Shown here: piece by piece, positions 1-5,292 of the stretch
Position numbering within the stretch: position 1 is the stretch's first letter
Layout of the letters: the number at the start of each line of letters is the position of its first letter
Assembly: GCA_021826255.1 (NCBI GenBank)
Contig: JAKBAZ010000093.1
Span: forward strand, 1 to 5,355
Length of the DNA: 5,355 nucleotides
DNA from: Actinomycetes bacterium
GTDB taxonomy: Bacteria > Actinomycetota > Acidimicrobiia > Acidimicrobiales > RAAP-2
Reading direction: 5' to 3'
Notes under the pieces: generated by a model
Told to the model about the DNA's origin: nothing
The model's database searches: none
The model's input: only the letters and a program-made list of their open reading frames with translations
Program-made: the position numbers and the translations under genes

Positions 1-284
1 CGAATAATGATGTCGGTGTAGAGCAGGGAGTCGGCTTCGACCTCGGCCTCATTCGCGCGCACGGGCGAGTGCATGAAGGCCAGCCCGATCACCCAGTTCT
101 TACCCCGTGAGAGCCCGCGCGCCACGTTGTTCGGAACGAAGTCCAACTCGGCCATGGCCCGCATCACCTTGTCGCGAGTGACCGCGCGCAACGACTCGAC
201 GTCATTCAGCGCCCGCGACACGGTGGCCACTGAGACCCCCGCGCGCTGCGCTACGTCGTAAATCGTCGGCGCCTGTTCGGCCAT
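1..284 (-). CDS. LacI/GalR-family transcriptional regulator, N-terminal part (runs off the left edge)
   Basis: The first 94 residues of a LacI-family DNA-binding repressor are present; the sugar-binding core is almost wholly outside the window. Residues 7-28 form the classic helix-turn-helix (TIYDVAQRAGVSVATVSRAL), with the recognition helix carrying VATVSR as in GalR-type members. Residues 51-58 (PNNVARGL) match the hinge helix, whose leucine inserts into the central CpG of the operator. Residues 64-70 (WVIGLAF) begin the first strand of the periplasmic-binding-protein-like domain. The ATG at 282-284 is chosen because an in-frame TGA lies four codons upstream and the family motif starts at the usual distance from the N-terminus; AGGGG sits only about 2 bases before it. 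Three matching operator sites lie directly upstream, so autoregulation is likely. The ligand and target genes cannot be told, since the effector domain is missing. The family assignment is secure. Confidence 0.95.
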   Translation of the reverse strand, partial: MAEQAPTIYDVAQRAGVSVATVSRALNDVESLRAVTRDKVMRAMAELDFVPNNVARGLSRGKNWVIGLAFMHSPVRANEAEVEADSLLYTDIII

Positions 285-304
285 TTCCCCTGGTCATCCC
301 CCCT

Positions 305-348
305 GAAACCGGTTACTTTTGTAACCGGTTTCTTTTGTAACCGGTTTC
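305..348. promoter_or_regulatory. Three phased LacI-type operators
   Basis: Three 12-bp quasi-palindromes centred on ACCGGT lie at 305-316 (GAAACCGGTTAC), 321-332 and 337-348 (both GTAACCGGTTTC). Centres are exactly 16 bp apart, each separated by TTTT, so 317-332 and 333-348 are perfect tandem 16-bp direct repeats while the first site is inverted. A/T-rich flanks and a central CpG are what LacI/GalR proteins with a VATVSR recognition helix and an ARxL hinge usually bind. The block lies between the predicted -10 box and the start codon of the adjacent LacI-family gene, a position expected to block initiation. Binding by this regulator is inferred from position and family. Sites 1 and 2 together also form a perfect 12-bp inverted repeat with a 4-base loop. 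Confidence 0.8.
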
Positions 349-377
349 ACACTAGCGAGGTGTCACTCCGCGGTCAA
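349..377 (-). promoter_or_regulatory. Predicted sigma70-type promoter of the LacI-family gene
   Basis: Read on the minus strand, TTGACC (372-377) matches the -35 consensus at five of six bases. It is followed after exactly 17 bp by TAGTGT (349-354), a poor -10 match that keeps the key first T, A and last T. Transcription would start near 342, inside the operator block, giving a leader of about 58 bases. The good -35, ideal spacing and operator placement support it; the weak -10 keeps confidence moderate. Confidence 0.5.
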
Positions 378-513
378 GTAATACTCCCGACATCTTCACA
401 AAAGTCACGGGGCGAGTTGAGCGAAGGAGGAGCCCGGTCACATCACCTCTGAGATCCAACCAGGCTCTCCGCGGAGACGAGATTGCCGTGCGACCCACCC
501 AGAACTGTTCTTC

Positions 514-548
514 GGCGAGGCTGACATGACGAGAGTCGGCCCCTCGCC
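514..548 (-). terminator. Possible stem-loop terminator, distal
   Basis: GGCGAGG (514-520) pairs with CCTCGCC (542-548). The stem can extend inward by CTGAC (521-525) with GTCGG (535-539), including one G-T wobble, after a two-base bulge, leaving a 9-base loop. It lies about 60 bases past the stop codon of the last LmbE gene. There is no T-run after it on the minus strand, so it would be an atypical terminator of the kind often proposed in actinobacteria, or merely a structured 3' end. Confidence 0.3.
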
Positions 549-561
549 GTCACGTGATGAA

Positions 562-596
562 CACTCGGCACTCGAGTCCTCTCAGAAGCCCGAGTG
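562..596 (-). terminator. Possible stem-loop terminator, proximal
   Basis: A 7-bp perfect stem, CACTCGG (562-568) with CCGAGTG (590-596), encloses a 21-base loop that itself contains the palindrome ACTCGAGT. It begins about 10 bases past the TAG of the last LmbE gene, where the operon transcript would be expected to end. Only two T residues follow on the minus strand, so intrinsic termination is uncertain. Confidence 0.3.
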
Positions 597-606
597 GCCC
601 AAAGTT

Positions 607-1455
607 CTAGCGGTACCCCGCAAAGAGGTCGTCGCTCACTCGGTCGAGACCGAGGGGATTCGTCGCGCGAACGAACCACTCACGACCCATCGCGGCCCGA
701 AACTCGTCCTCGCTCATGGATCCAAAGAAGGAGTCCCCCAGTTGGGAGGCGTGAGCGAGGAGAGCGGCCCGCTTGAGGTGCGAGACCGCCGAGACGTCGA
801 CCGCGATATCGACCAGTTCGTCGGGGGTGGACAGATCGCGGTCCTCGTCCTCGCTCATCGGCTCGGGCTCTTCGCCCCGCGCGAGCGCCTCCTCACGACG
901 GCGCGCGTCCTCGGCCGCCCAGCGTTCTTGGAACATCGCCATGACCGACGAGGGAATCGCGTTATAGACGAGGGTCGGCTCGTAGTCGATGAGCTCGAGC
1001 ATGGCTCGAGTGACGGTATTGGCCATGATGTGGTCGGGGTGGCCGTAGAAGCCGTACTCGTTGTAGGTCATGACGACCTGGGGACGTTCTTCGAGGACGA
1101 TCGCCGCTAAGCGTCGGGCCGCGTCGTCGACGTCGCAGCGCCAAAAGCAGCGCGGATCATCGTTGTGGGGCCAGCCCATCATTCCCGAATCGCGATACCC
1201 CAGCCGCTCGAGTCGAGAGACGCCGAGAATCTCCACGGCCTGGTCCAACTCACGGGCGCGAATCTGCGCGACCGACTCTCCGTCGTGCGAGTCGTCGAGG
1301 GGCTTCACCCCTCGAGGGTCGTCACCGCACTCACCGTTGGTGCAGGTCACCACCACCGTACGCACACCCTCGCGCGCCAGAGCGGCGAGTACTCCCCCGC
1401 TCGAGGAGGCCTCGTCGTCGGGGTGCGCGTGCACGGCGAGAAAGGTCAGGCTCAC
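607..1455 (-). CDS. PIG-L/LmbE-family metal-dependent deacetylase, Mca/MshB-like (paralog 2)
   Basis: This 282-residue protein belongs to the LmbE (PIG-L) family of Zn/Fe-dependent N-deacetylases and amidases, which includes MshB and mycothiol S-conjugate amidase Mca. Residues 9-15 (HAHPDDE) supply the metal ligands His11 and Asp14 and the presumed general base Asp13. Residues 137-142 (YGHPDH) supply His139 and the third ligand His142. The RDSGM motif (88-92) resembles the RDSGM of MshB. Length fits the family (about 280-300). No signal peptide or membrane segment is seen, so it is cytosolic. Residues 178-212 are a highly charged Arg/Glu/Asp-rich insert that is shorter and less charged in the neighbouring paralog. 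GTG at 1453-1455 is the start: GGAGGA lies 5 bases upstream and the GTGA overlaps the previous stop, implying translational coupling. The substrate is unproven: mycothiol biosynthesis, mycothiol-conjugate cleavage or another GlcNAc compound are all possible. Confidence 0.93.
   Translation of the reverse strand: MSLTFLAVHAHPDDEASSSGGVLAALAREGVRTVVVTCTNGECGDDPRGVKPLDDSHDGESVAQIRARELDQAVEILGVSRLERLGYRDSGMMGWPHNDDPRCFWRCDVDDAARRLAAIVLEERPQVVMTYNEYGFYGHPDHIMANTVTRAMLELIDYEPTLVYNAIPSSVMAMFQERWAAEDARRREEALARGEEPEPMSEDEDRDLSTPDELVDIAVDVSAVSHLKRAALLAHASQLGDSFFGSMSEDEFRAAMGREWFVRATNPLGLDRVSDDLFAGYR
1408..1435. repeat. 28-bp near-identical segment shared by the two LmbE genes
   Basis: The segment 1408-1435 recurs at 2211-2238 in the same orientation with a single mismatch (27 of 28 identical). 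Both copies encode the start of the catalytic HAHPDDEA motif. It is best explained as a remnant of gene duplication held by purifying selection or refreshed by gene conversion, not as a mobile element. Recombination between the copies would fuse the two paralogs with loss of about 803 bp. Confidence 0.6.
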
Positions 1456-2267
1456 GAGAGTCCTCCGAGTAGGTCGTCTAGGGGGTTTTCGAGTTCACGA
1501 CTCCAGCCCAGCTCGTAGTACTCCGTGCCAAAGAGGAGTTCGAAAAGATCCGGGGACATCGTCACCAAGTCCGCGTTGTCACTCTGGGTGGCGTGCAGGG
1601 CGATGGCGCGTTGCTTGAGAGCCGCCCGATCTCTGACGTCGAGCCGGACCGCCACCTGATCGTCCTCGGTGTCGAGGGAGGCGTCGGTGACCCACGCGGG
1701 CATCGACAAGCCCGCCTCTGACGCCCGTTGGATGAAGTCGGAGAGAACCGAACGCGGGATGACGGGGTAGAAGAGGCGCCGTGCACTGGTCGAGAGTTCG
1801 ACCGCTCGGCGGGTCACTCGGTGGGCACTCACGTGGTCGGGGTGACCGTAGAAACCGCGCGAGTCGTAGGTAATGACGACCTCAGCTCCTTCGGCGTCGA
1901 TGAGTGCGGCGACTTGGCGAGCGGCCGCCTCCACGTCGACGTTGACGAAGGCGTCCGGGTGAGAGTGACTCGACCAGCCCGCCATGCCTGAGTCGCGATA
2001 CCCGAGTGAGACCTGACGGTCGTAGCCACAGAGATCTCCCGCTCGCTGGAGTTCTGCCGCCCGGTTGGCGCGAGTCTCCAGATCGTCGTGACCCTCGACG
2101 TTGCCCGCTCGTCCCGCTCCGTCAATACCCAGCTGTCCGTAGGTGCAGGTCACGAGGACCATACGGTGGCCCAGCGAGGCGTAGTAGGACGAGGCCCCCG
2201 CGGTGAAGAGGGCCTCGTCATCGGGGTGCGCGTGCACGCACACAATCGTTTGTCGCTTCGCGCTCAC
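1452..2267 (-). CDS. PIG-L/LmbE-family metal-dependent deacetylase, Mca/MshB-like (paralog 1)
   Basis: A 271-residue LmbE/PIG-L hydrolase, collinear over its whole length with the next gene. Residues 12-18 (HAHPDDE) carry predicted metal ligands His14 and Asp17 and general base Asp16; residues 140-145 (YGHPDH) carry His142 and metal ligand His145. The shared LGYRDSGMAGW (88-98) and the following HPDAF segment typify actinobacterial LmbE proteins. It is predicted cytosolic. The frame is open further upstream, to 2669, but that extension lies inside the transporter gene and has no family similarity. GTG at 2265-2267 is chosen because it is the only start after the transporter stop, 11 bp away, and places the catalytic motif at the usual distance. 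No Shine-Dalgarno precedes it, so translation probably relies on coupling to the upstream gene. Its TGA overlaps the next start. All catalytic residues are intact, so both copies should be active. The substrate is unknown. Confidence 0.92.
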   Translation of the reverse strand: MSAKRQTIVCVHAHPDDEALFTAGASSYYASLGHRMVLVTCTYGQLGIDGAGRAGNVEGHDDLETRANRAAELQRAGDLCGYDRQVSLGYRDSGMAGWSSHSHPDAFVNVDVEAAARQVAALIDAEGAEVVITYDSRGFYGHPDHVSAHRVTRRAVELSTSARRLFYPVIPRSVLSDFIQRASEAGLSMPAWVTDASLDTEDDQVAVRLDVRDRAALKQRAIALHATQSDNADLVTMSPDLFELLFGTEYYELGWSRELENPLDDLLGGLS

Positions 2268-2278
2268 GGGACAAGAGG

Positions 2279-3841
2279 TTAGGCGGTGGCTAGTTGAACG
2301 ATGCGCACCACGAGAAGAGCTCCGGCCACGGCGAGGTAGCCGCTCTGGACCCGCATGAGCCACCAGCGAAAACGTGAGGGCGGGAGTGGTTCGAGCAGGG
2401 TGAGGCGAGGTGTGCGCCAGTCCCGGCGATCTCCCCCAAAGGTGCCCCGAGTGGGCCAATATCGCCACCCCACGGGGACCCCCACGGCGAGACCCACCGC
2501 GGCGAACGCGAAGAGCCACTGGAGAAGCGTCACCACGTTGAGTGAGGTGAAGAGCGTAGAGGTCATCAGACCGATAGATAAGACGACGAGAATCGTCACG
2601 ATCACGGTCGCGAGGGCGTTCAGCCAGCGCGGGTTCACCCATGGACCCATGATGGCCCGGTCGTTGCACAGAAGCAGAACGATGATGGTGGTGAAGGGCA
2701 ACATCAACCCGCTGATGGCCTGGACCGCCAGGGTAATGAGTCCGAGTGGTGCGTGGGGAATCACCGCCACCGAACCAGCCACGATCAAGAGACCGAGGAA
2801 GCCCAGGTAGAAGCCGCGGGCCTCGGTGAATCGCGCGTTAAGACCCTGGTGAGTACTGGAGAGATCGGAGATGGCGTAGGAACTCGCCAGGGTAACCGCC
2901 GCCGCGCCAATAATGGAGGCGTTCAACAAGATGAGAGCGAAGTAGGCCCCCGCGCCGTGTCCCAACACTCGTTGGAGTTGGTGAGCGAGGGCCAGCGTCG
3001 AGGTGAACGAATTGGTCGTGCCACGGGGGGCGAGAGCCGCGGCGGCGATGACGAGGACGGTGGCCCCGATGACCACGATGAACGAACCGATGATGGTGTC
3101 GACTCGTTCGTAGTTAATCCAGCGCGGCGTGATCTTCTTGTCGACGATGTTGGACTCTTGAAAGAACAACTGCCACGGGGCGACCGTCGTGCCAATGATG
3201 GAGATGATCAAGAGAACGGCGCTCGAATTGGTGCCACCCCGAATGCCCGGTACGACGAGGTGGTGCACAATCGACGCCCCGTGGGGGTGACTCACGACCA
3301 ACAGGGGAACGACGAGGAAGTTGACGGCAACGAACAACATCATGAACCGCTCCCAACGCCTAAAAGATCCGGTCGCCGAGATAGCGAAGAGGAGGGCGAT
3401 GGCGACCGGCACGGAGACGAGGGAGGATACGCCGAAGTACTCCATCGACAGGGAGATTCCGATGAACTCGGTGATGATGATGAGGAAGTTCAAAAAGAGG
3501 ATGGAGAAGATGGAGAGATTGCCCCAGTAGCGACCGAATCGCTCGCGAATCAGGCGTCCGTGTCCGACACCGGTGACGGCCCCGAGTCGAACCACCATCT
3601 CTTGCACGACGACGAGCACCGGGATCAATAGAGGAAGAGTCCACAACAGGGTGTAGCCGTAGTTCTGCCCCGCCTGGGCGTAGGTCGACACTCCCCCGGC
3701 GTCGTTGTCGCCCACCATCACGATCAAACCCGGTCCGATGATGGCGAGCAACGTGAGCAGACGCGCTCGTAGACCCCGGCGAGTGCCGGTGTCGTGGCCC
3801 GGAATGGTGCCGAAGGCGCCCTTGATCTGCTCGGGGCTCAC
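2279..3841 (-). CDS. Nramp-family divalent cation transporter with non-canonical metal site (possible Mg2+ type)
   Basis: A 520-residue integral membrane protein with about 12 hydrophobic segments (roughly 28-46, 62-82, 108-130, 141-156, 165-184, 205-226, 250-271, 298-324, 343-362, 368-392, 405-428, 436-458) plus a hydrophobic stretch at 497-517 after a charged linker. Family signatures include IGPGLIVMVGDNDAGG in TM1 and ITEFIGI in TM3. The DPGN of classical Mn/Fe Nramps reads DAGG (47-50), and the TM6 MPH reads APW (221-223), so the transition-metal-binding methionine and the conserved histidine are absent. Loss of that methionine is known to relax selectivity toward Ca2+/Mg2+, and Nramp-related magnesium transporters have altered sites. 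Mg2+ transport is therefore plausible, especially beside an MgtE-type sensor gene, but it is inferred. GTG at 3839-3841 has GAAAGGAG (3847-3854) five bases upstream. The protein is longer than usual Nramps (about 400-450) owing to its C-terminal extension. Confidence 0.92.
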   Translation of the reverse strand: MSPEQIKGAFGTIPGHDTGTRRGLRARLLTLLAIIGPGLIVMVGDNDAGGVSTYAQAGQNYGYTLLWTLPLLIPVLVVVQEMVVRLGAVTGVGHGRLIRERFGRYWGNLSIFSILFLNFLIIITEFIGISLSMEYFGVSSLVSVPVAIALLFAISATGSFRRWERFMMLFVAVNFLVVPLLVVSHPHGASIVHHLVVPGIRGGTNSSAVLLIISIIGTTVAPWQLFFQESNIVDKKITPRWINYERVDTIIGSFIVVIGATVLVIAAAALAPRGTTNSFTSTLALAHQLQRVLGHGAGAYFALILLNASIIGAAAVTLASSYAISDLSSTHQGLNARFTEARGFYLGFLGLLIVAGSVAVIPHAPLGLITLAVQAISGLMLPFTTIIVLLLCNDRAIMGPWVNPRWLNALATVIVTILVVLSIGLMTSTLFTSLNVVTLLQWLFAFAAVGLAVGVPVGWRYWPTRGTFGGDRRDWRTPRLTLLEPLPPSRFRWWLMRVQSGYLAVAGALLVVRIVQLATA

Positions 3842-3857
3842 TCGCTCTCCTTTCTGT

Positions 3858-3890
3858 GTCTCGTCGGGGTCGACCCGCCCCGAACGAGAC
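3858..3890 (-). promoter_or_regulatory. Strong hairpin just before the transporter ribosome binding site
   Basis: GTCTCGT (3858-3864) pairs with ACGAGAC (3884-3890) and CGGGG (3865-3869) with CCCCG (3878-3882): 12 base pairs, one bulged base, and an 8-base loop. The foot of the stem is only three bases from the Shine-Dalgarno of the Nramp gene. An alternative fold uses the palindrome GGGTCGACCC (3867-3876). No T-run follows, so it does not look like an intrinsic terminator. It may shield or expose the ribosome site, stabilise a processed transcript or act as an attenuator; the function is inferred. Confidence 0.5.
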
Positions 3891-3892
3891 GC

Positions 3893-3970
3893 TCAGGAAG
3901 AGCGAGCCCGGCGGCGGGGTACGGCGGTGAAGGTCTGGGGGCTACTCGGGGGTTTCAGTGCACCCTCCTT
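3893..3970 (-). promoter_or_regulatory. Perfect Shine-Dalgarno with a short proline-rich frame (possible leader peptide)
   Basis: On the minus strand, TAAGGAGGG contains a full AAGGAGG at 3964-3970, the best ribosome binding sequence in the window, yet it precedes no annotated gene. Five bases on, CTG (3956-3958) opens a 21-codon frame that ends with TGA at 3893-3895, with four prolines near Lys-2 and Val-13 and then three arginines (VPRRRARSS). CTG is a rare start. A GTG overlapping the Shine-Dalgarno would encode only Met-His. The frame ends three bases before the hairpin upstream of the transporter. Proline-rich leader peptides control Mg2+ transporter genes in enterobacteria (mgtL, mgtP). 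Here translation is unproven and the similarity is compositional only. Confidence 0.3.
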
Positions 3971-3992
3971 AGAACGCGCCACGGGAACACCG

Positions 3993-5228
3993 TTACTCCT
4001 CCACCGTGGTCATACCGAACTCGCGGCGCCAGCCCTGGGGCAACAACTCCTCGAGGAGGTCGTCCACGGTGATAACGCCGATGAGGTGAGCGTGCTCGTC
4101 GTCGAGAACAGGGACGATGAGAAGGTTGAAGTCGCTCATCGTGCTCGCCACGCGATGGACGTCCCACTGAGGGTGGACGTGACTGAGCGGAGTCCGAGCG
4201 AGATCGAGGGCTCGCTCGGATTCGCGAGACTTCACGAGGGCCCCGAGGGCCACGGTCGCCACGGGTTCGTCCGCTTCGCCCAAGAGAAAGACGGCGTACA
4301 GCGACTCGGCCGGCACGCTCGACGAGCGCACCGCCTCGAGCACCTCACCGACGCTGGCCTCGCGCGGTGCGGTGACGAAGTCGGTATTCATCAGGCCCCC
4401 GGCCGAATCGGCGTTGTAGCGAAGGAGACGACGAACCTTGGACTGTTGCTCACTCGGCAGATTTTCGAGAACGGTGAGGCGGCGCTCCTGGTCGATCTCG
4501 GTGATGAGGTCCGCGGCGTTGTCCGGTTCCATGCGAGACAGCAGTCGCGCCGCCTCGGAGTCCGAACGAGACTCCAGGAACTCGAGTTGGTGTTCGGTGT
4601 CGAGCTCCTCGAAGACGTCGGCCTCGAGTTCTCGGTCGAGTCCCACCGCTTCGATAATCTCCTCGCCCTCTTCGTGGCTGGCGTGCTCGACGAGGTCGGC
4701 GATTTGAGCGGGGTGGAGTTTCGCCAACTTCCGGTAGGGAATGCGCAGGCGCGCACTCGGTACGTGCGAGACGAAGGGCAGAATCGAACCGAAGTCCACC
4801 ACTCCGCCCGATCGAGAGGTGCGTCCGAAGATCGATCGTCGCCCCGGACCGACGCCGACGACCTCCCAACGACCATCAATCTCGGCGATCTCAATCTCGT
4901 GGGCCACCATGAGTCGGCCCCGCACCAGATTGATCAAGTTCCTCGACAAGAGATCTTGGGCGAGCAGAATCTCTCCCGGACGGCGCTCGAAGCGACGAAG
5001 GTCGACCCGCTTACCTTGAAACGTCATGCGACCCGAGGACCACCCGCCGAGCTTTCGCACCGGCACGAAGACGTCGCGACCCTCGATTCTCACCACCGCG
5101 CCGACAATGGGTGGGTGGGAGTCGTCACCGAGGCGCGCTACCAGGTCCTGCACTCGCCCGAGCCGGTCTCCGTCCTGGTCAACGATGGGCCGTCGAAGAA
5201 AGGTGGAGAGGTGAAGGTGCTCGGCCAT
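3993..5228 (-). CDS. Soluble PRC-barrel / MgtE N-terminal / CBS-domain protein, putative Mg2+ sensor
   Basis: A 411-residue protein without membrane segments, equivalent to the cytosolic regulatory half of MgtE magnesium channels but lacking the pore. Residues about 5-60 form a PRC-barrel-like domain (LRRPIVDQDGDRLGRVQDLVARLGD), with a second similar segment near 90-145. Residues 170-275 are the helical MgtE-N domain, with repeats typical of MgtE (HPAQIADLVEH, FEELD, MEPDNAADLITEI) and the linker YNADSAGGLMNTDF. Two CBS motifs follow (about 283-340 and 345-398), ending in VITVDDLLEELLPQGW. Many acidic residues resemble the Mg2+-binding interfaces of MgtE. Stand-alone proteins of this architecture are known in Actinobacteria. 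The ATG at 5226-5228 has GAGGGGG immediately upstream with only two bases of spacing. The next gene is a probable divalent-cation transporter, so regulating or partnering that transporter is a reasonable inference. A role in Mg2+ uptake by itself is unlikely without a pore. Confidence 0.92.
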   Translation of the reverse strand: MAEHLHLSTFLRRPIVDQDGDRLGRVQDLVARLGDDSHPPIVGAVVRIEGRDVFVPVRKLGGWSSGRMTFQGKRVDLRRFERRPGEILLAQDLLSRNLINLVRGRLMVAHEIEIAEIDGRWEVVGVGPGRRSIFGRTSRSGGVVDFGSILPFVSHVPSARLRIPYRKLAKLHPAQIADLVEHASHEEGEEIIEAVGLDRELEADVFEELDTEHQLEFLESRSDSEAARLLSRMEPDNAADLITEIDQERRLTVLENLPSEQQSKVRRLLRYNADSAGGLMNTDFVTAPREASVGEVLEAVRSSSVPAESLYAVFLLGEADEPVATVALGALVKSRESERALDLARTPLSHVHPQWDVHRVASTMSDFNLLIVPVLDDEHAHLIGVITVDDLLEELLPQGWRREFGMTTVEE

Positions 5229-5292
5229 AGCCCCCTCAGCCTACCGGTCGTCAGGTGTCTTTTCGGGGGAGAAGGGGTGACGCAACGAGGAA

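Larger units (their letters stand above)
378..606. other. Gene-free stretch between the LmbE operon end and the LacI promoter
   Basis: No protein-coding frame with a believable start, ribosome binding site or recognisable product is seen here on either strand, and no tRNA or other known RNA is recognised. The open frames that cross into it are antisense or out-of-frame shadows of the neighbouring gene. It contains two imperfect stem-loops near the operon end (listed separately), an 8-bp palindrome TCACGTGA at 550-557, and a plus-strand AAGGAGG at 424-430 that has no ATG, GTG or TTG at a usable distance. Confidence 0.6.

Noticed and set aside
305..336. Inverted repeat followed by TTTT read as a plus-strand intrinsic terminator
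   Set aside because: No plus-strand gene lies upstream. The A/T-flanked ACCGGT core, third copy and 16-bp phasing fit LacI operators far better, and the T-run is only four bases.
421..445. Plus-strand AAGGAGG as the ribosome site of a divergent small gene
   Set aside because: No ATG, GTG or TTG lies within the usual 4-12 bases, and no coding-like frame follows.
501..511. AGAACTGTTCT palindrome as an SOS/LexA box
   Set aside because: The spacing does not fit the actinobacterial GAAC-4-GTTC pattern, and no DNA-repair gene or promoter is adjacent.
526..1110. Plus-strand open frame of 194 codons
   Set aside because: It is antisense to the second LmbE gene, with no ribosome binding site and no family similarity.
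2268..2669. N-terminal extension of the first LmbE frame to 405 residues
   Set aside because: The extra residues overlap the C-terminal coding part of the transporter in another frame, look like Arg/Ser/His-rich shadow translation, and precede the standard family start.
2753..3631. Plus-strand open frame of 292 codons rich in Asp, Gly and Arg
   Set aside because: It is antisense to transmembrane segments of the transporter; its low-complexity composition is a mirror of hydrophobic codons.
3842..3992. M-box or other known Mg2+ riboswitch in the spacer before the transporter
   Set aside because: I could not recognise conserved M-box sequence blocks or its multi-helix layout. Only one strong hairpin is evident. 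A covariance-model search would decide.
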